A DNA stretch of 46,859 nt, taken from positions 1 to 46,859 of the forward strand of contig NZ_OY762658.1 in the NCBI RefSeq assembly GCF_963666255.1, in the 5' to 3' direction. Positions 9,012 to 17,290 of this stretch are shown in pieces. Made by a program: the position numbers and the translations under genes. The stretch is from an uncultured Propionivibrio sp. (GTDB lineage: Bacteria > Pseudomonadota > Gammaproteobacteria > Burkholderiales > Rhodocyclaceae). The notes beneath the pieces were generated by a model. It ran no database searches. It was not told the origin of the DNA and saw nothing but the letters and a program-made list of their open reading frames with translations. The stretch's first letter is position 1, and each line of letters begins with the position of its first letter.

Positions 9012-10891
9012 GGAGGGCCTTCGGTGGGACGCAGGCGCACGATCGTGTCGCCGGCCGTCAGGTCGATCACCAGTTGCGTGCCGTCCTGTCGCCATGTGCC
9101 GGACGACGGCGTGACGCTCTCGGCGCGGTGGCCCGACGGCAGGACGAGCGTCAGACCCGGCACTGCCCGGTCGACATGAAGGTGCAGTTGCGGCAGTCCG
9201 TCGCTCATGCGGATGTCGACGTCGACCGCGTCGCGCGCCGCCCAGAAATCGCCGAAGGCGCGCATGCTGCCGAACCAGGCGCGGTCGGCGACAGCGGCGA
9301 CGAAGCGCTTCTCGAATTCGAGCTTGTGTCCGGTGATGTCGGGATGGATGAGGACGACCAGCGTGCCGCCGTAGCGCGCCAGTTGCCCGGCCAGCGCGAC
9401 GGCTTGCGGCAGGCGGTCGAGCAGTCGCGGCGCCGCTTCGTCCTCGATGCCGACGGGGAATTCAAAGACATCGACCTCGGCCGTGCCGGCGCGGTCGTAC
9501 GTCAGCCGGAACGGCAGGTGCGTCAGTGAATTGTTGGCTGTCGCCGACGAGCTGTAGCGATAGCCGACGGCCTGCATGGCTTGCGGCGCGGCGTAGGGGT
9601 TGCGCAAATGGCCCGGGCGGAAGCTCACGACGGCGCCGTCGCCGACGAAATGCTCGAGGAGAAAGCGGCTGACGCGCAGTTCGCCGAAGATCGTGGCGCC
9701 GTCGGTGCGCGTGGCGCTGCGGACGAAGGGCCGGTAATCCGGGTAACGCTCGCGGCCGCTGCCGAGCGGCAACTGGTGGAACAGCATCGAATGCGCGACC
9801 GAGTGGCTGCCGATCTCGATGTCGTTGGCCGCCAGTTCCTTCAGCAGCGCTATGCCGTTGTCGTTGAAGAAGACGGCGTCATTCCAGTCGCGGACGTATT
9901 TGGTCTGGACGAAATAGGTGGCCGGTACGCCGGCTTCGGCTTCGAACCTGGCGTAGGCGAGGGCGTTGGCGAGCGACTGCGTGTAGTCGACGTCGTGCGT
10001 CATCAATACCGTCAGCGCTTTCCCCTGTGGCACCGTGTGCAGCGTCACGGCGTTCGGTTCGCCGGCGCGGTAGATGTTGCCGATCAGCCGGAGCAGCACA
10101 TCGATCGCCGGTTCGAAGCCGTTGGCATAGTCCCTGGCGACGCCTTCCTCGCGGTTGTTGTAGCCGATGGCGAAGAGGAAGCCGAGGTCGATGCCGATGG
10201 CAATGGCGCTGCCTTTGCCGGTCTTGCGTTCGGTGATGGCGGCGCTGCCGTCGTCGTACACGGCGAGCGGCGCCGTGGCGCCGACATAGCCAAGGCTGCC
10301 GAAGGCGGCGGCGCCCTGGCGCGGGTTGGAGAAGGGAATCGTTTGTTCGCGGGCGTCGGTGAAGCCGGTCGACAGCGCGTGCGCGGCATCGAAAGTGATC
10401 CTGCTGCGCGCGCGCGACGGTGCCGTCGTCGTGAATCCGAACACCTTGCCGAGTGCATCGCCCTCGACGTCGACGCCGATCAGCGTGCCGCCTTCGTCCG
10501 GGAATCGCGACAGCGCGGCGTAGGCCTCGGCGTCGAGGACGCGGCCGGACATCGTCGGATAGACCATGACGACGCGATGGCGCAGCGCTTCCTTGACGTC
10601 GCGGGTCAGGCGGAAGGGAATGCCTGTCGTGCGCAGGCCGTGCGCGAGGCTGAGCCAGGACGAATCGGTATCGGTCAGCAGCACGGCCAGACGGCTCTGC
10701 TCGCCGCGGTCGAAGGATTGCCATGCCGCCGGGATTGGCGTCGGGATCTCGGTGGCGGCGGCGGGACCGCTGACATTTGCGAACACGAAGGCGGCGGTGT
10801 CGCCGGCGGCGCGCGAACGCTCGGGCGCGGCATCGGTGGCGCCGGCGAGGGCCAGGCCGAGGCAGGCTGCAATCAGGCGTCGGCAGCGCAT
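9008..10891 (-). CDS. Secreted polysaccharide deacetylase (CE4/NodB-like) with N-terminal amidotransferase-like domain
   Basis: This 627-residue exported protein begins with a signal peptide (MRCRRLIAACLGLALAGATDA). Residues of about 60-290 resemble a class I amidotransferase-like Rossmann domain (LAVLLTDTDSSW, DEGGTLIGVDVEG, GKGSAIAIGIDLG) without an obvious catalytic Cys. The NodB deacetylase domain follows from about residue 310. Its metal-site motifs are MTHDVDY, replacing the common TFDD, and the His-x-x-x-His of GSHSVAHS. Later motifs are SFRPGHLRNP and LVVLIHPD. The enzyme should remove N- or O-acetyl groups from a periplasmic or extracellular polysaccharide. The ATG at 10891 is preferred over a TTG at 10906. 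The gene overlaps the following glycosidase-like gene by 4 bases; no synthase or export genes are adjacent. Confidence 0.8.
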   Translation of the reverse strand: MRCRRLIAACLGLALAGATDAAPERSRAAGDTAAFVFANVSGPAAATEIPTPIPAAWQSFDRGEQSRLAVLLTDTDSSWLSLAHGLRTTGIPFRLTRDVKEALRHRVVMVYPTMSGRVLDAEAYAALSRFPDEGGTLIGVDVEGDALGKVFGFTTTAPSRARSRITFDAAHALSTGFTDAREQTIPFSNPRQGAAAFGSLGYVGATAPLAVYDDGSAAITERKTGKGSAIAIGIDLGFLFAIGYNNREEGVARDYANGFEPAIDVLLRLIGNIYRAGEPNAVTLHTVPQGKALTVLMTHDVDYTQSLANALAYARFEAEAGVPATYFVQTKYVRDWNDAVFFNDNGIALLKELAANDIEIGSHSVAHSMLFHQLPLGSGRERYPDYRPFVRSATRTDGATIFGELRVSRFLLEHFVGDGAVVSFRPGHLRNPYAAPQAMQAVGYRYSSSATANNSLTHLPFRLTYDRAGTAEVDVFEFPVGIEDEAAPRLLDRLPQAVALAGQLARYGGTLVVLIHPDITGHKLEFEKRFVAAVADRAWFGSMRAFGDFWAARDAVDVDIRMSDGLPQLHLHVDRAVPGLTLVLPSGHRAESVTPSSGTWRQDGTQLVIDLTAGDTIVRLRPTEGPP

Positions 10892-10958
10892 TCGTTCTGG
10901 CGGCAAGGGAAGTGCCCTGCGGACGGCGGGAGGTACATGGCGCGCATGGTCGTGACGG

Positions 10959-10978
10959 GAATGCCGGATGCGGCATTC
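10959..10978. repeat. Perfect 8-bp inverted repeat in an intergenic gap
   Basis: GAATGCCG and CGGCATTC flank a GATG tetraloop between the PII-like gene and the deacetylase gene. There is no T-tract, so it could be an operator or an RNA structure. The 145-base gap also holds a second G+C-rich inverted repeat around 10982-11026. Confidence 0.4.
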
Positions 10979-11036
10979 TAACGTGCGCGCCGCCGCCGGT
11001 GTTATGCGAAAGCCATGGCGGCGCGCGCGTCCGCGA

Positions 11037-11381
11037 TCAGCCCGGTTCGCTGCCGGCGACGGTCTTGTGCACGAAGACGGCGCGGTCCACCGGCGTCAGC
11101 CAGACGAGGCCGTCGCCGATCTGGCCGGTATTACAGATGCGTACGATCAGCTCGACGAGGGTGTCGGCCACGTCGTCGGGCGCGACGATCTCGATGCGGA
11201 GCTTCGGCGTGAAGTCGACGAGTTCTTCGCGCGGACTGTGACGGAGCCCGCCGATGCGCGATGGCGCCGACAAGCCTTCGACCTTGGTCACCGTCATGCC
11301 GGGAAAACCGGGCGCGTCGCGCAGGGCTTCGCGCAGCGCGGCGAGTTTGGTAGGGCGGATGATGGCCTTGATTTCCTTCAT
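11037..11381 (-). CDS. Atypical PII-like signalling protein linked to metal efflux (PII-NG type)
   Basis: The 114-residue product has the PII fold pattern: MKEIKAIIRPTKLAALREAL, the VTKVEG strand, VDFTPKLRIEIVA, and GQIGDGLVWLTPVDRAV matching the GDGKIFV region. The T-loop is short (residues around SRIGGLRHSPREE) and lacks the Tyr51 that GlnD uridylylates in GlnB/GlnK, so control by uridylylation is unlikely. It is the last gene of the czc-type operon, 47 bases after the RND pump gene. A PII subgroup encoded next to CzcA/CusA pumps (PII-NG) has been described, and this protein fits that setting. A role in tuning the pump through nucleotide or metal sensing is inference. Confidence 0.85.
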   Translation of the reverse strand: MKEIKAIIRPTKLAALREALRDAPGFPGMTVTKVEGLSAPSRIGGLRHSPREELVDFTPKLRIEIVAPDDVADTLVELIVRICNTGQIGDGLVWLTPVDRAVFVHKTVAGSEPG

Positions 11382-11428
11382 GGTGATCGCTCCGGAATCA
11401 GCGGTTGGACGGGGTCAATCATAACCGG

Positions 11429-14400
11429 TCAGGTTTCCACCGGCGGCTCGTCGAAGCGGCGGTAGAGCGTCGGCAGCATGACGAGCGTGAGCAGCGTCGA
11501 GGTGATCAGCCCGCCGATGACGACGATGGCCAGCGGTCGCTGCACTTCCGATCCCGGTCCTGTCGAGAACAGGAAGGGGATGAGGCCGAGCAGCGCGACG
11601 GTCGCCGTCATCATCACCGGACGGAAGCGTTGCGTCGCGCCCTGGACGATTGCTTCGGCAAGCGGCATACCGTCGTGGCGCAGGCTGCGGATGTAACTGA
11701 CGAGGACAACGCCGTTGAGCACGGCGATCCCCCACAGCGCGATGAAACCGACCGAGGCGGGCACCGACAGGTATTCGCCGGTGAGGAAGAGGGCGATGAC
11801 GCCGCCGAGCGAGGCGAAAGGCAGCACGAGAATGATCAGGCTGGCCATGCGCACCGAGCCGAAGAGCAGGAAGAGCAGGAAGAAGATGGCGGCGATCGTT
11901 GCCGGGACGATGATTGCGAGATGCCCGAGCGCACGTTCCATGTTCTGGAACTGGCCGCCCCATTCGAGGTTGTAGCCTTCAGGCAGGCTGATGCGCTGCT
12001 CGACCTTGCCGCGCAGTTCGGCGACGAAGCCGCCGAGGTCGCGGCCCTTGACGTTGACGCCGACGACGATGCGCCGCTTGGCCATTTCGCGGCTGATCTG
12101 CGCCGGGCCGTCGCCAACGCCGATGCGGGCGATGCTCTGCAGGTTGACCTGGGCGCCGTTGGGCGCCGAGATGATCAGGTTGCGGATCGATTCGACATCG
12201 TTGCGGAAACGCTCGGGCAGGCGGACGATGCCCGAGAAGCGCCGTTCGCCCTCGAAGATCTGAACGGCCTCCTTGCCGCCGATGGCGATCTCGATGACAT
12301 CGTGGATGTCACTGGCATTGAGCCCGAAGCGGGCGATGGCCTGCCGGTCGATGTCGATGGTCAGGTACTGCTGGCCGCTGATGCGTTCGACGCGCAAATC
12401 CTCGGCGCCGGGGATGGTCTGCGCCAGCCGGGCGATTTCCTCGGCCTTTTTGCGCAAGAGGTCAAGGTCGTCGCCGAAGACCTTGATGGCGACGTCGGAA
12501 CGCACGCCGGTGACCATTTCGTCCACGCGGTCGGAAATCGGCTGGGCCATGACGATCTGCACGCCGGGCAAGGCCTTCAGCTTGTCGCGCATGGCTTCGG
12601 AGATGTCGTCCTGGGTCCAGCCGTGCGGCCATTCGCTGCGTGGCTTGAGGCTGACGATCGGCGTCGATTCGTTCTGTCCCTGCGGGTCGGCCGGCGATTC
12701 GCCGCGGCCAACGCCGGAGACCGCCGACTTGACGCCCGGCACCTGCATGACGAGGCGCATCGCCTCCATTTCCATCTTGATCGACTCTTCGAGCGAGATG
12801 TTCGGCACGCGGTTGATGCCCGGCACCAGCGAGCCTTCCTTCATTTCGGGGATGAAGGCGGTGCCGAGAAAGGGGAAGAGCGCCAGCGTGAACACCAGCA
12901 GGGCGGCGGCCGATGCCAGCGTCTTGCGTTCGTGGGCGAGCGCCCAGTGGAGGAGGCGCAGGTAGGGGCGCTTGAGCGCGGCGATGGCGCGCGTTTCGTG
13001 TTCGCCCTTGCCGACCTCGACCTTGAGCAGGTAGGAGGAGAGCACCGGTGTCAGCGTCAGCGACAGCACCAGCGAGACGAACAGCGCGATGGCAATGGTA
13101 TAGGCGAGGGGGGAGAACATCTTGCCTTCCATGCCCTTGAGCGTCATCAGCGGGAGGAAGACGAGGATGATGATGCCGACACCGAAGACGACCGGTGTCG
13201 CGACCTCCTTGACGGCGTTGAAGACGACGCGCAGGCGCGATTCGCCGTGGGCATTGCGGCCGAGGTGGGCGAAAGCGTTCTCGACGACGACGACCGAGCC
13301 GTCGACCATCAGGCCGATGGCGATGGCGAGACCGCCGAGCGACATCAGGTTGGCCGAGATGCCGTAGTGGTTCATCGCCATGAAGGTCAGCAGTGGCGTC
13401 AGCACCAGCGTGGCAACGACGACGAGCGAGGAGCGCAGGTCGCCGAGGAAGACGAAGAGAATGGCGACGACGAAGGCGACGCCTTCGAGCAACACCTTGA
13501 CGACGGTCTCGATGGCCGCGTCGACGAGTTCCGAACGGTCGTAGTAGGGAACGATGCGGAGCTTGTCCGGAAGCATGCCCTTGGCATTGATCTCGGCGAC
13601 GCGCTGCTTGATGCGGGTGACGATCTCCTTGGCGTTGCCGCCGCGGATCATCATGACGATACCGCCGACCGATTCGGTGACGCCATCCTTGACGACGGCG
13701 CCGGCGCGGACGCCGCTGCCGATGCGTACCTCGGCGACGTCGCGCACATAGACCGGCGTGCCGCCGACTTCCTTGAGCACGATGGCGCCGATGTCGTCGA
13801 GGCTGCGGATGAGGCCGACGCCGCGGATCAGGTATTGCTCGGCGTAGTGCGGCAGGACGCCGCCGCCGGAGTTGGCGTTGTTGCGCGCCAGCGCCTGGTA
13901 GACCTGCTGGATCGTCAGCTGGTGGTGGCGCAGGCGGTCGGGGCTGACGAGCACCTGGTACTGCTTCTCGAAACCGCCCTGCGAGTTGATCTCGGCGACG
14001 CCCGGAATCGAACGCAGCAGCGGGCGGACGACCCAGTCCTGGACGATGCGGCGTTCGCTCAGTTCCTGTTCGCTGAGTTCGCGCTTGCCGTCGTCGGGCC
14101 GGTCGAGCGTGTATTGATAGACCTCGCCGAGGCCGGTCGACACCGGGCCGAGCACGGGGGTGACGCCGGTCGGCAGTTTGCTGCCGGCCTCCATCAGGCG
14201 TTCCATGACGAGCTGGCGGGCGAAGTAGACGTCGGTCTTGTCGGTGAATACCAGCGTGATCAGCGACAGGCCCGGCTTGTTCAGCGAGCGCATCTCGGTG
14301 AGACCGGGCAGGCCGGTCATGCCGATCTCGAGCGGCACAGTGACGAAACGCTCGACCTCCTCGGGCGAGCGGCCGGTCGCCTCGGTGGCGATCTGGACCT

Positions 14401-14533
14401 GAACGTTGGTGACATCGGGAAAAGCGTCGACCGACAGCTTGCGCGCGGCGTTGATGCCGAAGACGAGCAGCACGGCGGCCAGCACGGCGACGACGAGACG
14501 CTGCTGTAGCGCGGTCTTGATCAGTGACTCCAT
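11429..14533 (-). CDS. czcA: CzcA/CusA-family heavy-metal RND efflux pump
   Basis: This 1034-residue inner-membrane proton antiporter is the motor of a tripartite efflux complex that moves heavy-metal cations out across both membranes. It has the RND layout of TM1 (residues about 12-29), a large periplasmic loop, TM2-6, a second loop and TM8-12. The TM4 signature reads GLAIAIGLMVDGSVVVVEN, with the proton-relay Asp411 and Glu418. It lacks the DFG opening of the Zn/Co/Cd-type CzcA, so the metal (zinc, cobalt, cadmium, nickel, copper or silver) cannot be assigned. Loop landmarks typical of the family include SVDAFPDVTNVQVQI and FDRSELV-like YYDRSELVDAAI. It starts 2 bases after the adaptor stop. 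The order czcC-czcB-czcA-PII argues for one transcript. Confidence 0.95.
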   Translation of the reverse strand: MESLIKTALQQRLVVAVLAAVLLVFGINAARKLSVDAFPDVTNVQVQIATEATGRSPEEVERFVTVPLEIGMTGLPGLTEMRSLNKPGLSLITLVFTDKTDVYFARQLVMERLMEAGSKLPTGVTPVLGPVSTGLGEVYQYTLDRPDDGKRELSEQELSERRIVQDWVVRPLLRSIPGVAEINSQGGFEKQYQVLVSPDRLRHHQLTIQQVYQALARNNANSGGGVLPHYAEQYLIRGVGLIRSLDDIGAIVLKEVGGTPVYVRDVAEVRIGSGVRAGAVVKDGVTESVGGIVMMIRGGNAKEIVTRIKQRVAEINAKGMLPDKLRIVPYYDRSELVDAAIETVVKVLLEGVAFVVAILFVFLGDLRSSLVVVATLVLTPLLTFMAMNHYGISANLMSLGGLAIAIGLMVDGSVVVVENAFAHLGRNAHGESRLRVVFNAVKEVATPVVFGVGIIILVFLPLMTLKGMEGKMFSPLAYTIAIALFVSLVLSLTLTPVLSSYLLKVEVGKGEHETRAIAALKRPYLRLLHWALAHERKTLASAAALLVFTLALFPFLGTAFIPEMKEGSLVPGINRVPNISLEESIKMEMEAMRLVMQVPGVKSAVSGVGRGESPADPQGQNESTPIVSLKPRSEWPHGWTQDDISEAMRDKLKALPGVQIVMAQPISDRVDEMVTGVRSDVAIKVFGDDLDLLRKKAEEIARLAQTIPGAEDLRVERISGQQYLTIDIDRQAIARFGLNASDIHDVIEIAIGGKEAVQIFEGERRFSGIVRLPERFRNDVESIRNLIISAPNGAQVNLQSIARIGVGDGPAQISREMAKRRIVVGVNVKGRDLGGFVAELRGKVEQRISLPEGYNLEWGGQFQNMERALGHLAIIVPATIAAIFFLLFLLFGSVRMASLIILVLPFASLGGVIALFLTGEYLSVPASVGFIALWGIAVLNGVVLVSYIRSLRHDGMPLAEAIVQGATQRFRPVMMTATVALLGLIPFLFSTGPGSEVQRPLAIVVIGGLITSTLLTLVMLPTLYRRFDEPPVET

Positions 14534-14535
14534 GC

Positions 14536-15714
14536 TCAGGACCCTTCGAGTTCGGCGCGCTTGCGCTCGTTGTTGAGGTGGAAGGCGCCTTCGACGACGA
14601 CGCGCTCACCCGGTCGCAACCCCTGTTCGACGACCTGGACGCCCTGGTGGTCGCCGCGCAGGCGCACGCGGGTCAGGCGGTAGCGCCGTTCGCCTTCATC
14701 GACGAAGACGTAATCGACGTTCTCCTCGCGCACGATCGCCTGGGTCGGTACGACCAGCCGTTCCTGCGGTCGCGACTGGATCAACATCGTCGCCAGCATC
14801 GCCGGCTTGAGTTCCCGGTCGGGGTTGTCCATCTCGGTGCGGACGGTGATCGTCCGCGTTTCCGGATTGACGATATCGCTGACGAAGATGAGCTTGGCCT
14901 GGCGCTTGGCATTGCCGAGCGCCGGCACCTCGATCTCGACGGTCTGGCCGACGCGGACGGCGCCGCTCTCGGCTTCCGGCACCTGGGCGATGACCCAGAC
15001 GCGTGACAGGTCGGCGACGGTGAACAGCGCGTCGGCGGGTTGCACGACCAGCCCTTTGACGACCTTGCGCTCGACGACGACGCCGGACAGCGTGGCGATG
15101 ACCGGCGCCACCGAATTGATGCCGCCGCTGGCGGCGATGTGGTCAAGTTCGCGGGCACCGACGCCGAGCACGCGCAACTGGTCGGCGGCCGCCTGCTGTT
15201 CAGCCTTGGCGATCGCGTATTCGGACTCGCGCCGCTGCAGTTCGGCGGCGCCGATGACATCGGAATCGAAGAGCAGGCGTGCGCGCGCCGCGCTCTGGGC
15301 CTGCAGTTTGGCCTGGGCGGCCGATTTGACGTAGGCGAGCTGGGCATTGCCGAGTTCGACGCTGTGCAGCCGGGCGAGCGGCTGGCCCTGCGTGACGGCC
15401 TGTCCCGTCTCCGCCAGCAACTCGACGACGCGGCCGGTGATCGGCGCGCCGATGCGGGCGACATGCTGCTCGTCGAAATCGACGCGGCCGGCGACGCGCA
15501 GCGTGTCGCTGATCGGCGCGGTGCCGACTTCGGTGACCTTGAGGACGCCATTGAGGGATTCCGGCGCGGTGACGACGTTGGGGTCGGGCGGCGGCGTGTT
15601 GCTGGTTTCGCCGGGTTTTTGCTTGCCGCAACCGGCGAGGACGAGGGCGAACGTGAGCGCGATGAAGACGTAGGCGAGGGCGTGGACGGTCGGAGCGAGT
15701 CGGGTCGTTTTCAT
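14536..15714 (-). CDS. czcB: CzcB-like RND periplasmic adaptor lipoprotein
   Basis: This 392-residue membrane-fusion protein bridges the RND pump and the outer-membrane channel. The N-terminus carries a lipoprotein signal with a lipobox LAGC (Cys29), so it is anchored by lipid. Domain order is a barrel-sandwich first half (RIGAPITGRVVELLAETGQ), an alpha-helical hairpin of about residues 125-190 (AQLAYVKSAAQAKLQAQSAA), a second lipoyl half (SGVVVERKVVKGLVVQPAD), then the beta-barrel and membrane-proximal domains (GQTVEIEVPALGN, LVVPTQAIVREENVDYVFV). No His-rich metal-binding N-terminal stretch is visible. The ATG overlaps the TolC-like gene's stop by 4 bases. Confidence 0.93.
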   Translation of the reverse strand: MKTTRLAPTVHALAYVFIALTFALVLAGCGKQKPGETSNTPPPDPNVVTAPESLNGVLKVTEVGTAPISDTLRVAGRVDFDEQHVARIGAPITGRVVELLAETGQAVTQGQPLARLHSVELGNAQLAYVKSAAQAKLQAQSAARARLLFDSDVIGAAELQRRESEYAIAKAEQQAAADQLRVLGVGARELDHIAASGGINSVAPVIATLSGVVVERKVVKGLVVQPADALFTVADLSRVWVIAQVPEAESGAVRVGQTVEIEVPALGNAKRQAKLIFVSDIVNPETRTITVRTEMDNPDRELKPAMLATMLIQSRPQERLVVPTQAIVREENVDYVFVDEGERRYRLTRVRLRGDHQGVQVVEQGLRPGERVVVEGAFHLNNERKRAELEGS

Positions 15715-16988
15715 GGTTCGGCGGTCGGCGAGGATTGGGCCAGCGTGGCGCGCAGGCGGTCGATTTCGAGGGTGGCGACCTGCTGGTCGAAGCGGGCGGC
15801 GATGAGTTCGTTACGGGCGGCGCGATAGACGCGCTGGGCATCGAGGTAGTCGAGGATGCCGCGCTCGCCGTAGCGGTAGGCGGCTTCGGCGATACGCAGC
15901 GCCGCTTCGGCCTGGCGCAGGATGCCCGATTGCAGTGCCTGCACCTGCGACGCGGCGATCTGCCACTGTTGCCAGGCGACTTCGAGATTCTGCTGCAGCG
16001 TGAATTCCTGCTGCGCTTCCTCGTTGCGCGCCCGCGACAGCCGCGCCTCGGCTTCGGCGACCGGGCCGCTGCGGCGATCCCAGAGCGGCAGCGTCAGGAC
16101 GACGCCGATGCGGTTGTCGCGGGTGTCGGGGGTCTGGTCGTAGCCGCCGCGTACGGTCAGCGCCGGCCAGCGCAGCCGGCGTTCGTGCTCGCGCAGGTTC
16201 TCGGCCTGTCGCGTCAGCGCGCGCTGGCGGGCGAGGTCCGGATTGCGCTCGCGCACTTCGGCCAGCAAGGTCTCCAGGGGCGGCACGGCGACCGTGTCGT
16301 CGAGCTTGCCGGCAACGCGGAAGTTCTGTGGCAGGACGTTGCCGACGAGTTGGCGCAGGGTGGCACGCGCCTGATGCTGGCGCAACTCGGCGCTTTGCAC
16401 CATCTTGCGGGCGCTGAGCAGTTCGGTTTCGGCCTTGATCGCCTCGAAGCGCGGCGATTCGCCGGTATCGACCTTGATCTTGATGCGATGGGCGATCTGC
16501 TCGATCGTCGTTTCATCGTCGTGCGCGGCGTTCAGTTCTGCTTCATAGCGCAGAAGTTCGTAGAAGCGATAACGCAGGCGGGCGAGGAGTTCGTTGCGGG
16601 TGTGCCGGGCCTCCGCCCGCGCCGCGTCGAAACCCGCGTCGGCAGCGCCGATACGGGCGCTGCGCAGCCAAGGATAGTCGATGCGCTGCGATACCCAGAC
16701 GGCGCGGCTGTCGCCCTCGGTGACGCCGGGCTGGCGCATGCGGACGCTGCCCTGCATGGTCTCGATTTCCGGATTCGGAAAGGCCTGGGCACTGTCGATG
16801 CCGGCGCGCGCGGCGTCGACGAGATCGCCGGCGGCGCGCAATCCGCGGTTGTGTTCGAGCGTCAACGCGATCAATTGGTCGAGCGAGTACGCCGCGCCGG
16901 CCGGCGGCTCGGCGGCCTGTGCCGTTGTCATGGCTAGGCAGGCCGGAATGGCCAGGATGGAAAAAATGAGGCGTTTTGAGAAAAACAT
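15711..16988 (-). CDS. czcC: CzcC-like TolC-family outer-membrane channel
   Basis: This 425-residue outer-membrane efflux protein has a signal peptide (SKRLIFSILAIPACLAMTTAQA). The two tandem outer-membrane efflux repeats are visible as long heptad-rich helices, with repeat starts near YSLDQLIALTLEHNRGL and ETLLAEVRERNPDLARQRAL. Conserved PNPEIE-type segments follow (SAQAFPNPEIETM). In a tripartite pump it forms the exit duct joined to the adaptor and the RND protein encoded immediately downstream. GGGGAAG precedes the ATG at 16988, and a likely promoter lies about 180 bases upstream. It is the first gene of the operon. Confidence 0.92.
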   Translation of the reverse strand: MFFSKRLIFSILAIPACLAMTTAQAAEPPAGAAYSLDQLIALTLEHNRGLRAAGDLVDAARAGIDSAQAFPNPEIETMQGSVRMRQPGVTEGDSRAVWVSQRIDYPWLRSARIGAADAGFDAARAEARHTRNELLARLRYRFYELLRYEAELNAAHDDETTIEQIAHRIKIKVDTGESPRFEAIKAETELLSARKMVQSAELRQHQARATLRQLVGNVLPQNFRVAGKLDDTVAVPPLETLLAEVRERNPDLARQRALTRQAENLREHERRLRWPALTVRGGYDQTPDTRDNRIGVVLTLPLWDRRSGPVAEAEARLSRARNEEAQQEFTLQQNLEVAWQQWQIAASQVQALQSGILRQAEAALRIAEAAYRYGERGILDYLDAQRVYRAARNELIAARFDQQVATLEIDRLRATLAQSSPTAEP

Positions 16989-17176
16989 AGGCTTCCCCGA
17001 TGTGTTCCCGATAGGGGGACAGACATCGTGTGTCAGTGAAAATTCGATGCGGCGCCTCGAAAGGGCGGACAGCGAAGGCGCTAGCGTGGGGATGTGCAGG
17101 CTTTGCCGCGGGGCGGCGAGAGCACCGAGGGGGTCGGTGGCGAAATCGGGAGATGGCGATTCATGGCGCCATTCTA
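16989..17176 (-). promoter_or_regulatory. Long 5' leader and -10 box of the metal-efflux operon
   Basis: The 302-base stretch 16989-17290 holds no convincing gene. On the minus strand TAGAAT at 17171-17176 is followed by GGCGCC and makes a good -10 box; the -35 region is weak (TTTAGA with a 16-base spacer). Transcription from there would give a leader of about 175 bases. Near its end CGATGT (17023-17028 on the opposite strand) pairs with ACATCG (16998-17003) around a 19-base loop just before the ribosome binding site. The remaining part of the gap contains the cytochrome gene's terminator at 17251-17282. Confidence 0.4.
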
Positions 17177-17250
17177 CCCCGGGTCGATAATTCTAAATAG
17201 TCGACTCTTTTGTTGTGTTCTGAATGTTTTTTCGATGTATTCGGGGGCGG

Positions 17251-17282
17251 AAAAGGCCGGACGCGCCGCGCGGGCGGTCCGG
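17251..17282 (-). terminator. Intrinsic terminator of the cytochrome c gene
   Basis: On the minus strand CCGGAC (17277-17282) pairs with GTCCGG (17257-17262), with further G+C pairs inside, and is followed by CCTTTTCC. It lies directly after the cytochrome stop codon at 17291. Confidence 0.6.
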
Positions 17283-17290
17283 TGATGTAC

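Noticed and set aside
9012-9095. A longer N-terminus for the glycosidase-like gene
   Set aside because: It would place Arg/His-rich residues before the signal peptide and overlap the deacetylase coding end; the GTG at 9011 gives a normal signal peptide.
10982-11026. Terminator after the PII-like gene
   Set aside because: There is a stable G+C inverted repeat but no T-run on the minus strand, so an intrinsic terminator cannot be claimed.
11405-14509. A 1034-codon open frame on the plus strand opposite the RND pump gene
   Set aside because: It is antisense to a fully recognisable czcA. Its product is low-complexity Asp/Arg/Gly/His-rich sequence of the kind produced by the opposite strand of high-G+C genes.
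17081-17164. A 27-codon ORF in the czc leader
   Set aside because: Its ATG would fall at the expected transcription start with no ribosome binding site, and the Pro-rich product has no recognisable features.
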